In this document: one piece after another, positions 45,822-56,110 of the stretch
Position numbering within the stretch: position 1 is the stretch's first letter
Layout of the letters: every line of letters begins with the position of its first letter
NCBI GenBank assembly: GCA_018340375.1
Contig: JAFFJZ010000002.1
Span: 48,008,001-48,072,000, forward strand
DNA: 64,000 nucleotides
Origin: Gonatopus flavifemur
Taxonomy: Eukaryota > Arthropoda > Insecta > Hymenoptera > Dryinidae
Reading direction: 5' to 3'
The notes under the pieces: model-generated
What the model saw: only the letters and a program-made list of their open reading frames with translations
Told to the model about the DNA's origin: nothing
Databases searched by the model: none
Position numbers and translations under genes: made by a program

Positions 45822-48585
45822 CATAGTCAAGCATTATAGTTCAAAATGAACACTTGCCTCCACATAAAGAGAACGATAAGGGTTTTTCTCTATCAAAACT
45901 TATTACATTAATTTTATCATCTTTCATACTTGATGCTTTACAAATTCGCCTTTGTAAGACGTGGAATATTGTAATATTTCTGATAGTTTCGGACACGAAG
46001 TTGTCTACATATCGAATTCGACTTGTTGCATCGGATTAGGAATTGCTACCTCTTGAGGCCATCTGCTGTCCTTGAAAAAACAAAAAAATCAGAAGATCAT
46101 GTGGACAGCGAACAATCTCTTGGTTCTTACAAGGATTGTAGATCGTTCTGAAGCTTCTTTTCTTGATGTAATGTTTGTATAACGATGTAAAAACTGTTGT
46201 TTTATGCGATCAGTAACTAAGTGTGGTTGTAATTAAAAAGGACAAGAAAATGATCATCATATGTTTGAACAATTCACTAAAATACGTTCGCAATACACGG
46301 CTGATTACATCGGATTACACACCAATGAAAATCATTGAATGTTTTTAGTGTGTAGCGAGTAGATTGTGGATGATGATTGTAGAATGCGTTGGATATGTGC
46401 CGGTAAAAACGTTGGTCACAGATAAACGAGGATGGAGGGCTGCATTAAACCAGGCTACAAACTGATTATCCTTAATGATCGTAATGATGATGATGATGAT
46501 GAAAATGACGATAATAATCCGCAATCTTAAATTCATGGCTCATTCATACAGTTGGGAATTTCATTTTCATAACGTTTCGTATAAAACATTTGTTGGGTAT
46601 TGATTTATGTTTATTTTCGTAATTAAAGTACCATGAAGTATTTCCGAGGGAACTGAGTTTGAGGAAAGCATCATCAATTCATTCACTAAACCAGTATGCG
46701 AGAGCTGCATCGAAACGTTGTACGATCACAACTGAACTTCAATATTCCAAATATATTTATTTCATTACACCGTACTATACGAACATGGAAAAATATTTGT
46801 TTCATCAATTATGTTTGAAATATCGATTGACGGTAATGGATATCACAATTCAATTCGTCGGTTCACCGAGTAAAGCTGTTAAACAAAACGTGACGTAATC
46901 AATCAATCGATTAACTCATACACGACGAGGGGTTGAGAGTTTGATCATTCATGCGATCAATTTAAAAAAAACTGCATTCCGTTGAAAATTTGTCACTTCA
47001 AAATACGCTGAATCCACGTTACGCAGGTTTATATATAATACCATCGCATGTTGAATTTCCACTCTTTCCAGTCCTGTTCTTTTCTGGTGTATTGATGAAA
47101 ATTGTCATTTTCATTTCCTTTTCCTCTCTATATGTACATGGAGAAAATTTTGTTGTAAAAATTAATATATTTATATCGCAGCCGTGGGATTGACTTTATT
47201 GTGGCGGAAAGAACCATGAGTATGCGACAGATTACCACAACTCGTTTCGAATTCAATATGCGGAGTAATAAGAAAATACAAAGTGATGTTTCCTATCGTC
47301 ATAATCGAGTATATCCCACGGGTACGATACTGTGTCTAATAATCTTTAATATCAACTTTGCTCTGTGTATATATACATTAATTGAGTTGTTTCAAAGAAA
47401 CGATGCATTCTTTTATCCTTTTTCGATGAAGAAGGAATGCAGAAAACATGGTAATCAGAATCCACGATCTCCGAAATGAAATATTCATCAATTCTGATAA
47501 ATAATCGAGTAATATGAGAGAGAAACTTATTCACTTTCTCTACGTTGTATCAGTTTCCCAGCTTTTCCAACGATTTTGAATGAAGTTTCGAATAAATTAT
47601 TACAGGGGTATCACGTTGGATAATAATGAATATCACGTGTATATACTGGAAACGTGGGATATAATTTCAACTTGTAATTTTATCCTCCAGCTTTCACCAG
47701 AAAGCAGAAATCGACTTATCAATATAAAAGATCAATCGATTCTCATGTTCAATATTGTTATCGAATACACAGAGTTCAGCGATTATTTTACATACAAGAG
47801 AAATTTATTCATTCGCTACAAAATCTCCAGATAAGGGTTTTTATCTTCAACCGTATCTTCAGATACGCGCTGAATTCATGAGAATAGGATAAAAAGTCAA
47901 GCCATCTTTCTTAGAAGCAAAAACCCGAATGGAAGAAGGTTCATTGAGAATCTAACTTCCCTGGTATGAGCAGGAAAACATTTACTTTTTACGTAAAAAG
48001 TATTGCGCATTGATATCTACGCTTCGTCGGTGAAAAACCATTTGATTTATTAAAGTTTACATACCTAATTTTTACGATCATTCGATACGCGAAGGAAAGT
48101 TATTTATGAGGATTCAGGGTTTATTATTCGAATCCAATGAGCCGAGAATAGTACTATTTATATAGTAGTATTTCTTCGAGATATTTCAAAGAGAATTGAT
48201 GTTGTTTCTCGTAAAATGTTTTTCTCTGAAATTAGGGTGGTAAATGCTGTTTCAAAAGGAAATTTTCCTTTCAGCGTGTTTTATTTTATGACATTTAATA
48301 TCGTTACTTTATAAAGACATGTGTGCGATGAAAGATGCAGCTAGGAGCGAACGTAATTGTTGAGGAGTACCATCAAATCTCGACTGGTTATGTCGTGTAA
48401 GTGTTGTTGGAGACAGTTTTATGAATGATTAATGTGTTGAGTGACAGATATAGCCTGCATATAAATAACCGAGTAATAGACACGGAACAAACGTATGAGG
48501 GATAGAATGTTTTTATTGTGAGAGGTAGAAATGCAGAAATCTTTTGGCTGAGTTTTGCAATATGATTAACCTTCTTTCTACGATA
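45822..48585. other. AT-rich stretch without identified gene
   Basis: A (GAT)n microsatellite lies at 46,484-46,501. Frames of 60-92 codons are unremarkable. No repeat ends seen. Confidence 0.45.
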
Positions 48586-48985
48586 CATGGCAAAAAATGA
48601 AAATACAATAATTTTTATAAAAATCTGGGATTTCTTCTTGGTTTTGTAATAAACTAAAAACGGTGAGGTTTGGAAAATAGATTTTTACTTCAAAACTGGG
48701 AAGATCATGAATACCGAATGAAAAAAAAAAAACAAACAAATACAGTCCAAACTTAAAATGCCGAGCAGTCAAATTTTACTATGCACTTTATAAAATTCAA
48801 CGTTCAACGTTTTAAATTTTTAATCGTATCCTTTAGTTTTTTGCACAGAATTCGTAATTTTCTGTACTCTAATCTAAAAATCTATTCCCTAAATTTTTTT
48901 GGTTCCTAGTTTACTGAAAAACTACGAAAAAATCTTGGAATTTTTGAGAAACTTATTATATTTTCGAGATTCATTTTTCTCCGTG
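48586..48985. mobile_element. CAC-G family foldback, TA duplication
   Basis: A 400-bp element with ends CATGGCAAAAAATGAAAATA and TATTTTCGAGATTCATTTTTCTCCGTG (in part), TA on both sides. Arms AGTTTACTAGGAACC-type / GTTTTGTAATAAACTA and AAAATAGATTTTTA / TAAAAATCTATTCC pair imperfectly. The left end has drifted from CACGG to CATGG. Confidence 0.6.
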
Positions 48986-50262
48986 TACAGTTGAGACCAA
49001 TATAGAGTATGATTGGAATATTCAGCAGATTCAATCAATTGAATCCAATTCGATGTACGAATAAATTCTAATAAGACGTTAATATTCGTTGTTGCAAATT
49101 CACAATATTTCATTAGGAGAGTATTCACGTGAAGAGAGAAAAAATGATTCCCTGGCAGCATTTCAATTTCATTTATCTAATGGAGCATTTCTTTTAAAAT
49201 TTTCATTGGAGCGAAGACATTAATTCTGTCGGGAATTTATGATAAAAGCCAATATGCTCGGTGAATTTATATTAATCTATAAATATCATTCCGTGTATCT
49301 TTTACAGGAAGTCTATATGAATTATGTTTTGAGAAGAAAATATGATCGTGAATTACCGCGCTTCATTTATGGCACAAGATGGAATTAGATTATTGTGTCG
49401 GTGATGGAGTGTCAATCATACTATTTGCTAAATAATATCAATGAAATGATTCTTTGGAATCTTTTTCTCAATGATCCTTCAGTCATAATTAGGATTATCA
49501 TTACCTATTATAAAATAATTATCTAAATCTTACGAACACAAATATCATCCATAGACCTAGATTTTTCGACAAAACAGTTCATAACAACAACATCGATTCA
49601 ACAATCTCAATTCATATTATATCATTTTATATTTATATCATATTTATGAAACTCAACACAACTTTCATATTGAAGTACGTAAAAACTCTCACAACTATTC
49701 ATACGTGTAGTCCGAAACTGGATTCAGTACACAATTTGTATCGTATTTTTCGTTTCTCTCTTCATAAAATTCATCATGAGATGTAAATATTCGATTCAAT
49801 GTTTCCATTCGTGTTTGTAAAATATTTATTCATCAAAATTATCTGTCTCCCATTTCACCCCCAATCCATTGCTCCTCGTACCATAGAGAAAATGTAATTC
49901 ATTGAAAATGCAAAGAGGGAATTTTCGTGTGGTTTTTCTTAGTCTATAAAAGGGTAGAAGACAATTTAGGGTCTTTGCTTGACATCTTTCGAATGTACCG
50001 ACTGGTTATTTGTGTATACAGAGATGAGAATTCTCTGAACGTTTTGTAGACCATTATTTTCTTCCAACAAACCTTCTTCCGTTTGCTCAGAGAGGTATTG
50101 CAAAAAATGAATGTAATACGCCTAATTTGAAGTATGAAAGAAATCGCTCGGAAATTCTCGTATTTGCGATTGTTGTATATTCCAAATGAACTTTGGAATT
50201 TGTTGCCGGTTGAGGAAATGGAGGGAATGGTTGAATATGATCACAAGGAGTACAGTTGCGTA
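48986..50262. other. AT-rich stretch without identified gene
   Basis: No coding exon, promoter or repeat end supported. Confidence 0.4.
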
Positions 50263-50662
50263 CACGGAAAAAATTTTAGGACTGTGAGAGTTCGCAATTT
50301 ATATAACTCTAACAGTTCGATTATTTTTGGCTATGCAAGTTCAAAATTCGAATCTTCAGAGTTCAAAACAACATTGAACTCGTACAGTCACACGATCTAC
50401 GCCATTAAATCCAATAGTTTGGCGTGGGAGAGTGCGGCGCTGCGTCGAACTGCGAGAGCTCAAGCGATCGGACTCTCACGCCAAACTATTGGATTTAATG
50501 GCGTGGATCGTGTGACTATAAGAGTTCGATGTTGTTTTGAATTTTCTAATTCAATTTTTTAACCGAGTCAAGTCAAAAAGTTGCACTGTTACTGTTCAAA
50601 TTACATTTGAACTCTTTCAGTACAAACAGTTGTATTGATTCAGTCCTAAAATTTTTTCCGTG
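50263..50662. mobile_element. CAC-G family 400-bp palindrome, TA duplication
   Basis: Ends CACGGAAAAAATTTTAGGAC and GTCCTAAAATTTTTTCCGTG, TA on both sides. The inner arms are almost perfect: ACGCCATTAAATCCAATAGT at 50,400 against ACTATTGGATTTAATGGCGT at 50,484, with a GC-rich loop at 50,440-50,475. The 142-codon frame across it arises from the palindrome and is not a gene. Confidence 0.88.
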
Positions 50663-50952
50663 TATGAGAACTCCCAGTAACCCTTGATCAGGGATGGGCA
50701 GCCATGATGATGTTTGACTCATGAATATCTTTTTTAATCGCTTTGCTCCCATAATTGCAACCTCAATCCCAAACAGTACCGGAAATCCATAGGATGTCCA
50801 TATACTCTCTATTCAATTGTTCTGAATGCCTAGAACATTATTCGAACATTTATTGGTTGTCCCTTCATGGATGTCCGTTGAAATAATAATTGATATCTTC
50901 TATAGAGCCAATTATATTATTATATAGTGTTATTCTATAGTCTATTATCCTA

Positions 50953-51462
50953 CTCTGTAAATCTGGAAGAGTGAAAAAGGAAATAAAATTATAAGGAAAA
51001 AAAAAATTCAGAAGAATGATTTTGGGGGAAAAAATTAGGGAAAAAGGAATTAGGAAAAGAAGAATAAGGGAAAAAGGAATTAGGAAAAAAGAATTAGGGA
51101 AAAAGGAATTAGGAAAAAAGAATTAGGAAAAAAAGAAATTAGGAAAAGTGATTGTGAGGAAAAAAAAAGTATGAAAAATATATTATGGTAAACGGACGGG
51201 AACCGTGAAAAATCACGCGTTTCACTTCACTAAGTCTCAGAATTGAGCCAGTCTGCTTCGAGTGGGACTTTCACTCGTTTCGAGTTGACTCTCACTCTTT
51301 TAGAGTGGAAAATTCACTCTAAGATTGGAGTGGCTGTAAGTATCTAACCTCAAACCCTAGACTTTCACTTCGAAAGAGTGGGAATTTCACTTGAAATTTC
51401 GACAAGCTCACTTCTGGCTGCCCAAAGAGTGCAATCTCACTATACAAATTTGACAGAGCATG
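50953..51462. repeat. GAGTGAAA/TTTCACTC repeat, copy 2, interrupted
   Basis: Begins CTCTGTAAATCTGGAAGAGTG as in copy 3, is interrupted by a purine-rich tandem repeat, then resumes at about 51,210 with AAAAATCACGCGTTTCACTT and continues through TTTCACTCGTTTCGAGT, TCACTCTTTTAGAGTG and GACAAGCTCACTTCTGGCTG. Close match in order to 61,685-61,926. Confidence 0.65.
50995..51170 (+). repeat. Purine-rich tandem repeat, GAATTAGGAAAAA unit
   Basis: About a dozen copies of a 12-15 bp unit (GGAATTAGGAAAAAAGAATT), almost free of C on the plus strand. It lies inside the GAGTGAAA repeat. Confidence 0.85.
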
Positions 51463-51955
51463 TGCAAATTTGGAGATTTATGTATAATTATAAGTAGATA
51501 AATTACAGTTCCAAGAGAACATAAGCATCGTAGGTCAATTGTAGATTGATTTTATGTTAATGTACGTTCAATGAACCTTCATTGAACGTTCGAATGTCCG
51601 CATGCCTAATTTACGTTAATGGATGTTCTTTTGAGCTTGACATTTGAGCGAGAGACTCGCTCTAGTCGCATTATAGAGACGGTTTACTGTACGCATAATT
51701 CATATACAATAACACATTGGTTCTATGATGCTGAAATTTTCTGTACACAATTAATTATAAACTTGGTGCACCTTTGTGTCGGAGGACTATTCAATATCCA
51801 CTTAACGTTTATCTCTTCCCTACATACTTCCCTTGAAACGTTTTTTAATTTTGCACATTCAACGTAGGCACAATGTATAGAAATTTCATGTCTCATGTGG
51901 AATTTACAACCATTGCTTATAAAATGTTTGAAACTTGAAAATATCATCAGCGTCG
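51463..51955. other. Spacer without identified gene
   Basis: AT-rich. Only a short inverted pair (TTCAATGAACCTTCATTGAACG at 51,569) was seen. Confidence 0.4.
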
Positions 51956-52190
51956 CACGAAGGAAAAAGTAAAACTTGAAGTGATCCCGAATATCAGCTT
52001 AAAAATGCAGCCAAAAGTAGCGCCTATTCCTTGGAAATTAAGATGGAATTCTATCTTAATTTCAAAGTAAGATGGAATTAACTGAAATTCAGTCTTTTCC
52101 ATTGCTTACTTTCAGTTGGAATAGGCGCTACTTTTGGCTGCTTTTTTAAGCTGATATTCGGGATCACTTTAAGTTTCACTTTTTACTGTG
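51956..52190. mobile_element. CAC-G family hairpin, left end eroded
   Basis: Arms GTGATCCCGAATATCAGCTT / AAGCTGATATTCGGGATCAC and GCAGCCAAAAGTAGCGCC / GGCGCTACTTTTGGCTGC. The right end CACTTTTTACTGTG is followed by TA. The left end (CACGAAGGAAAAAGT) is imperfect and has no matching flank. Confidence 0.65.
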
Positions 52191-52514
52191 TAATGCAAAT
52201 GAGTACTTATTCCATTTCCATGTGAAAAACAGTATTTCAAATGAAAATGACGAGAAATCAAGTGAAAAGTCTTAATTCATATTCCAAATAAGCGAAGTTT
52301 ATAAATATCAACTCGCATCCGTCTCTCGTATGAATTTGATTCGAATTCAAATTTTGTTCGCATCTATATCAACGAATCTGTTGATCTGATTATGATACCA
52401 AATATGATGTACAGAGAAATGTATCATTACAAATTACTATTAGGAATTGGAATTAATTCGTAGCGTTTTTAATGAAAAAAAATTATTTATTTCGAATGAA
52501 AATCAAAGAATACA

Positions 52515-53552
52515 TTAATCAAAGTATTGTCCATCATTTTCGACTACTTTCGACCATCTTTCGGGCAAGGGATGAATACCGTGTGGGAAGAACACAGCAT
52601 CTTTGGATGCAATCCACGAATCGACCCATTTTTGGCAATCTTCGTGAGAAGTGAATTTTCACTTAGACAAGCCATGAGCCATCGAATGGAATAAATGGTA
52701 ACCAGATGGCGCAATATCTGGAGAATACGGCGGGTGGGGTAGAACTTCCCATTTGAGTGTTTCGAGGTATGTTTTCACCGGTTTCGCGACGTGCGGATGA
52801 GCATTGTCGTGCAGCAAAATGACTTTGTCGTGTCTTTTGGAGTATTCCGGTCGTTTTTCTTTCAATGAACGGTTTAAGCGCATCAATTGTAGTCGGTAAC
52901 GATCCCCAGTTATGGTTTCATTCGGTTTCAATAGTTCATAATGAATCACACTCATCTGATCCCACCAAATACAGAGCAGGAGCTTAGACCCATGGATATT
53001 TGGCTTTGCTACTGATTTTGATGGTTGACTGGGCTTAACCCATGACTTTCTGCGCTTCGGATTGTCGTAATGGATCCATTTCTCATCGCCAGTGACAATT
53101 CTATGCCAGAAACCTTTCCTTTTCTGCCGTTGAAGCAGCAGTTCATACGTCAAAAAACGCCTCTCAATGTCCCTTGGTTTCAATTCATATGGGATCCAAC
53201 GTCCTTCCTTCTGGATCATGCCTAAACTTTTCAGACGTTTTCCTACCGTTGATAAGTCAACTCCCAATGACGTCGACAATTCTTGAAGGGTTTGACATGA
53301 GTCTTCATTGAGCAACGTCTCCAAATCAGTATCTTCAAATTTTTTTGGCTGGCCAGGTCGCTCCTTATCATCCAAGTCGAAATCAGCAGCTTTGAACCGT
53401 GCAAACCATTTTCGACACGTTTGCTCAGCTAGACCATGTTCACCATACACTTCCACTGAAATACGATGGGCTTCAGCAGCACTTTTGTTCATATTGAAGT
53501 AATGGAGTAAGACTCCCCGCAAAAACACTTTGTTCGGTATAAATTTTGACAT
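52515..53552 (-). pseudogene. Mariner transposase copy 3, inactivated
   Basis: Reading from MSKFIPNK at 53,552, the frame aligns without gaps over 345 codons with copy 1, with a similar layout: helix-turn-helix regions, WIPYEL linker, TGDEKW (first Asp), LLHDNAHPH (second Asp) and YSPDIAPSGYHLF, where the third catalytic Asp (position 284) is Gly. A TGA at codon 298 (52,659-52,661) ends the frame after HGLSK. Beyond it the frame is open again through KFTSHEDCQKW to NDGQYFD. The Asp-to-Gly change alone should abolish catalysis, and the stop truncates the C-terminus. Decay is otherwise slight, so the death is not very old. Many codons and residues differ from copies 1 and 2. Confidence 0.93.
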
Positions 53553-53678
53553 GTCCAATAAGTTATGAAGTGTTGTTATTTACGATTCAAAAAAAGGTTA
53601 TGTAAGACAAATGACGTCCAATAATAGCTGTTTCACGGTGAATAGATTATTGTAGGTAACAACGGAATACTGTACTAC

Positions 53679-54386
53679 CATAGACATAGAAATATAGGGA
53701 CCGAGCATAAACCTCCTTGATGAACGAGGGGAATGAAGGTATTGCGGGGAGGGCGACGAGGTAAAGTTGCGCACAGATTTGATTGGCCATGCATCTGCAT
53801 ATGCGCAGTAATTTAAACAGTTGATCGTCGCACGAATTTTGAAAGCGAATACCGAACCTCTCAATTGCGGTTATCTTTTACTATTTTTATTTATTCCTGA
53901 GGAACAATGAAGTTAATTACGAATAAACTACTACTTTCTACTATCAAAGTGAAATAAATAATCGTACAAACATGGTACAGTGTTGTGTCTCTGGTTGCAA
54001 AAATCAATCCGACTATCAAACTTTGGCATCAAGAACCCAAAATAAGAGAATTTCTTTCAATAAGTATAATCATTCACAGTATTCACAGTGTATAAAATAC
54101 AATGTAAAGAAAATGTGGTTTTCCATGTAAATTTGAAATGGTTTTTCGTTTGAAATTACCAAGGATTGTGCATTTAAAATTTTTTTCTACATCGCCTTGT
54201 CAAAATTATTCTATACATTGATTGGAACTTTACAATTTTTCCTACTTTTTCAAACTGTAGCAGTGTTGCACTTGCGCAGATACATAACCAATATTAACAG
54301 TTGTGCACAATTTTACCTCGTCGCACCCCTCGTAATGGCTTCCTCCCCTTAGCTTCACCCTCGGTCCTTTTATTTCTATGTCTATG
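53679..54386 (+). mobile_element. P-superfamily non-autonomous element with THAP remnant
   Basis: A 708-bp element with ends CATAGACATAGAAATA and TATTTCTATGTCTATG and a perfect 8-bp duplication TGTACTAC (53,671-53,678; 54,387-54,394). Inverted similarity continues for about 100-150 bp (GGGACCGAG / CTCGGTCC; CGACGAGGTAAAGTTGCGCA / TGCACAATTTTACCTCGTCG; ATCTGCATATGCGCA / TGCGCAGATACAT). CA at the end, 8-bp target and a THAP-coding exon together point to the P superfamily. It inserted into the 5' region of mariner copy 3, so it is younger than that copy. Confidence 0.85.
53972..54130 (+). pseudogene. THAP zinc-finger exon fragment of the P-like element
   Basis: The frame opens MVQCCVSGCKNQSDY and runs to QNKRISFNK before losing character; it ends at 54,130 after 52 codons. 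The CxxxC pair near the N-terminus (C5, C9), the basic stretch and the ISF motif match the start of a THAP (C2CH) DNA-binding domain, which in P transposases binds the element's own DNA. A splice donor-like AATAA/GTATAA follows ISFNK, so this may be the first exon left after deletion of the rest of the gene. The later C-x2-H part and the AVPTIF-type end of the domain are missing. Not functional as it stands. Confidence 0.7.
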
Positions 54387-54863
54387 TGTACTACCTACGT
54401 CAGCTTTTGTATAACGCTACGAATTAATTCCAATATCCAACATCTAATAGTTTTTGTCATCAACTGGGGGATATACCTTGACATGAAATTGAAAATTAAT
54501 GGGAAATACTTGTAATTTGATGAAGTCATTTCACCAAAAACAGACAGTCGATGATTGGATAATCCCCATGTATCTACCCATTCATATTCCATATTCTAAA
54601 AGACGGAACCAATGACCGAACTGTACCGGTTTTTATCCGGCAATCCTAATAGGGAAAATCAGTAATTTTTCATGAAGACTTTCTCCTAGTATACAGGAAA
54701 TAGTTCATAGATTAACTTTTCACGTTTTGAATAGGTCGGCGATTTATGTATCAAGTTATGAATAAAAAATAAATTGAATTGAAAAAATGATGGACGCATG
54801 CGAGTTAATGCGTGTATTCTTTGGTGAAAACATAGCGTAAGTTCACGTAAGGGAGTGTTATTG

Positions 54864-54998
54864 CCCTGGTGAAAATGAAGCGTTGAATTGCAACGAAAGC
54901 GTGAGCTGAAGAGTCATCTTGGCGTGATTTATGATGGAATTGGAACATTTTGACGTTGAATTTGTTACAAAACCTTTCCCTTTCTTTTTTCACCAGGG
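54864..54998. mobile_element. CCCTRGTG-family MITE (element G)
   Basis: A 135-bp element with ends CCCTGGTGAAAATGAAGCG and CCTTTCTTTTTTCACCAGGG (the latter approximate). Flanks TG and TT differ by one base. Contains AAGCGTTGAA and CGAAAGCG motifs like D1 and D2. Confidence 0.65.
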
Positions 54999-55195
54999 TT
55001 TACTCAAAAAATGCAAATTGAATCTTCCCAAATAACACACTAACTTCAAAAGCATCCGAAAGGGTTTCTTAACCCTTAGCGGAAATAAAATGTCATCTAT
55101 GCAACGAAGTATTACAGAAATTGAAAGGAAATGTACTACAAAGTGAGACCATTTTTGAATTCGAATTGCGCAGGTGCAATTAATCTCAGAAATAA

Positions 55196-55444
55196 CCCAG
55201 ACAGCAAAAATAACCCGTTTGAATTCTTGAAGACTCCTCAATGAGTACTTGGAACAGTCCCCGTTATGTCAGTGAAAATGAATTCAATATGAATTCAATG
55301 AATTTCAAACGAATACATGTTGAATGCCTGGAGAATTCTTCATTAACTCACAACATGAATTCTTTCTGAACAGTAAGTTGTTCATCAAGAATTCAATTTG
55401 AATTCAAAGTATTCATAATGAATTCATGTTTATTGTTATAACGG
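55196..55444. repeat. GAATTC-rich dispersed repeat
   Basis: At least nine GAATTC hexamers in about 250 bp, mostly as WTGAATTCAW, from CCCAGACAGCAAAAATAACC to GTTTATTGTTATAACGGG. The ends are weakly inverted (CCC...ATAAC). The even spacing is unlike random AT-rich DNA and resembles the subterminal arrays of the CCCTRGTG elements. Confidence 0.45.
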
Positions 55445-55587
55445 GAGCTCTTCCTGGGGCCTCTTTTGCTGTATGGGAATTTTGTTCCTAAGTTGGTAGC
55501 ATTCTGAAAGATATCTACCTGTGCCAAATTTCACATCATAGACTTTTTTTTTGGCAAACGCAAAAAGTGATTTCATCGATTTTTACA

Positions 55588-56110
55588 ATGTCTGATTTTG
55601 TTGAGAGAAGAAGTTGCATTCAATTTTGTTGACGAAATTGGATCAGTGGTCTCAGATTGGACTCGCAAACGTTACGCACACAGATGCAACTGTACGTCGG
55701 TGTATAAAAAGAGAGGGTATGGTTGCGCGCGCAACCTAGCATGCTTTCTCTTTTGCTCTCCCGTCAACTATCAGATGAACAATGGAGAAAGCATGCTAGG
55801 TTGCGCGCGCAACCATACCCTCTCTTTTTATACACCGACGTACAGTTGCATCTGCGTGCGTAACGTTTGCGAGTCCAATCTGAGACCACTGAATTGGATT
55901 CCTGCTGTGGAAACGTTTAGAATGTTGCGCAAAGTTTTTGGTGAACAGAGTTTATCAGAAAGAAATATTTACAAGCGGTATAAACAGTTTAAAGAAGGCG
56001 GAGAACGAGTTGAAGACCAAAAGTGCCCCGGACGACTACTAACCTCTATCGACGAAAGTCACATCTAATAAACCTGAGATTCGGTGCTCCAAAACCGTAG
56101 ATCAAAAAAC
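55588..56110 (+). pseudogene. Mariner-like transposase N-terminus, split by a hAT MITE
   Basis: With the palindrome at 55,644-55,891 and one 8-bp duplication set aside, the frame reads MSDFVERRSCIQFC, a TGA, then RNWIPAVETFRMLRKVFGEQ, followed by SLSERNIYKRYKQFKEGG, ERVEDQKCPGR and SIDESHI. This is the HTH_48-type DNA-binding head of a mariner-like transposase. After SIDESHI two stops occur and only a degenerate GCTCCAAAACCGTAGAT block remains, so the catalytic half is lost. It is unrelated at close range to mariner copies 1-3. The minus strand at 56,204-56,361 has an unidentified 50-codon open stretch rich in Lys and Leu. Confidence 0.75.
55644..55891. mobile_element. hAT-type palindromic MITE with 8-bp duplication
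   Basis: A 248-bp element with ends CAGTGGTCTCAGATTGG and CCAATCTGAGACCACTG and a perfect AATTGGAT duplication (55,636-55,643; 55,892-55,899). Arms of about 108 bp are nearly identical (TGGTTGCGCGCGCAACC is itself a palindrome within each arm), with a 30-bp loop near 55,767. Confidence 0.93.

Larger units (their letters stand above)
52440..54447 (-). mobile_element. Mariner copy 3 (different subtype), interrupted by a P-like element
   Basis: Ends TTAGGAATTGGAATTAATTC and GAATTAATTCCAATATCC...CATCTAA, TA on both sides (52,438-52,439; 54,448-54,449). The left end appears to lack about 7 bp that the right end keeps. Subtracting the 716 bp added by the P-like insertion (708 bp plus one 8-bp duplication) leaves about 1,292 bp, normal for mariner. 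Terminal repeats differ completely from copies 1 and 2, so this is a separate family. Confidence 0.9.

Noticed and set aside
50134..50562. 142-codon open frame
   Set aside because: It runs across the arms and loop of a 400-bp palindromic MITE with TA flanks; the frame results from the inverted repeat.
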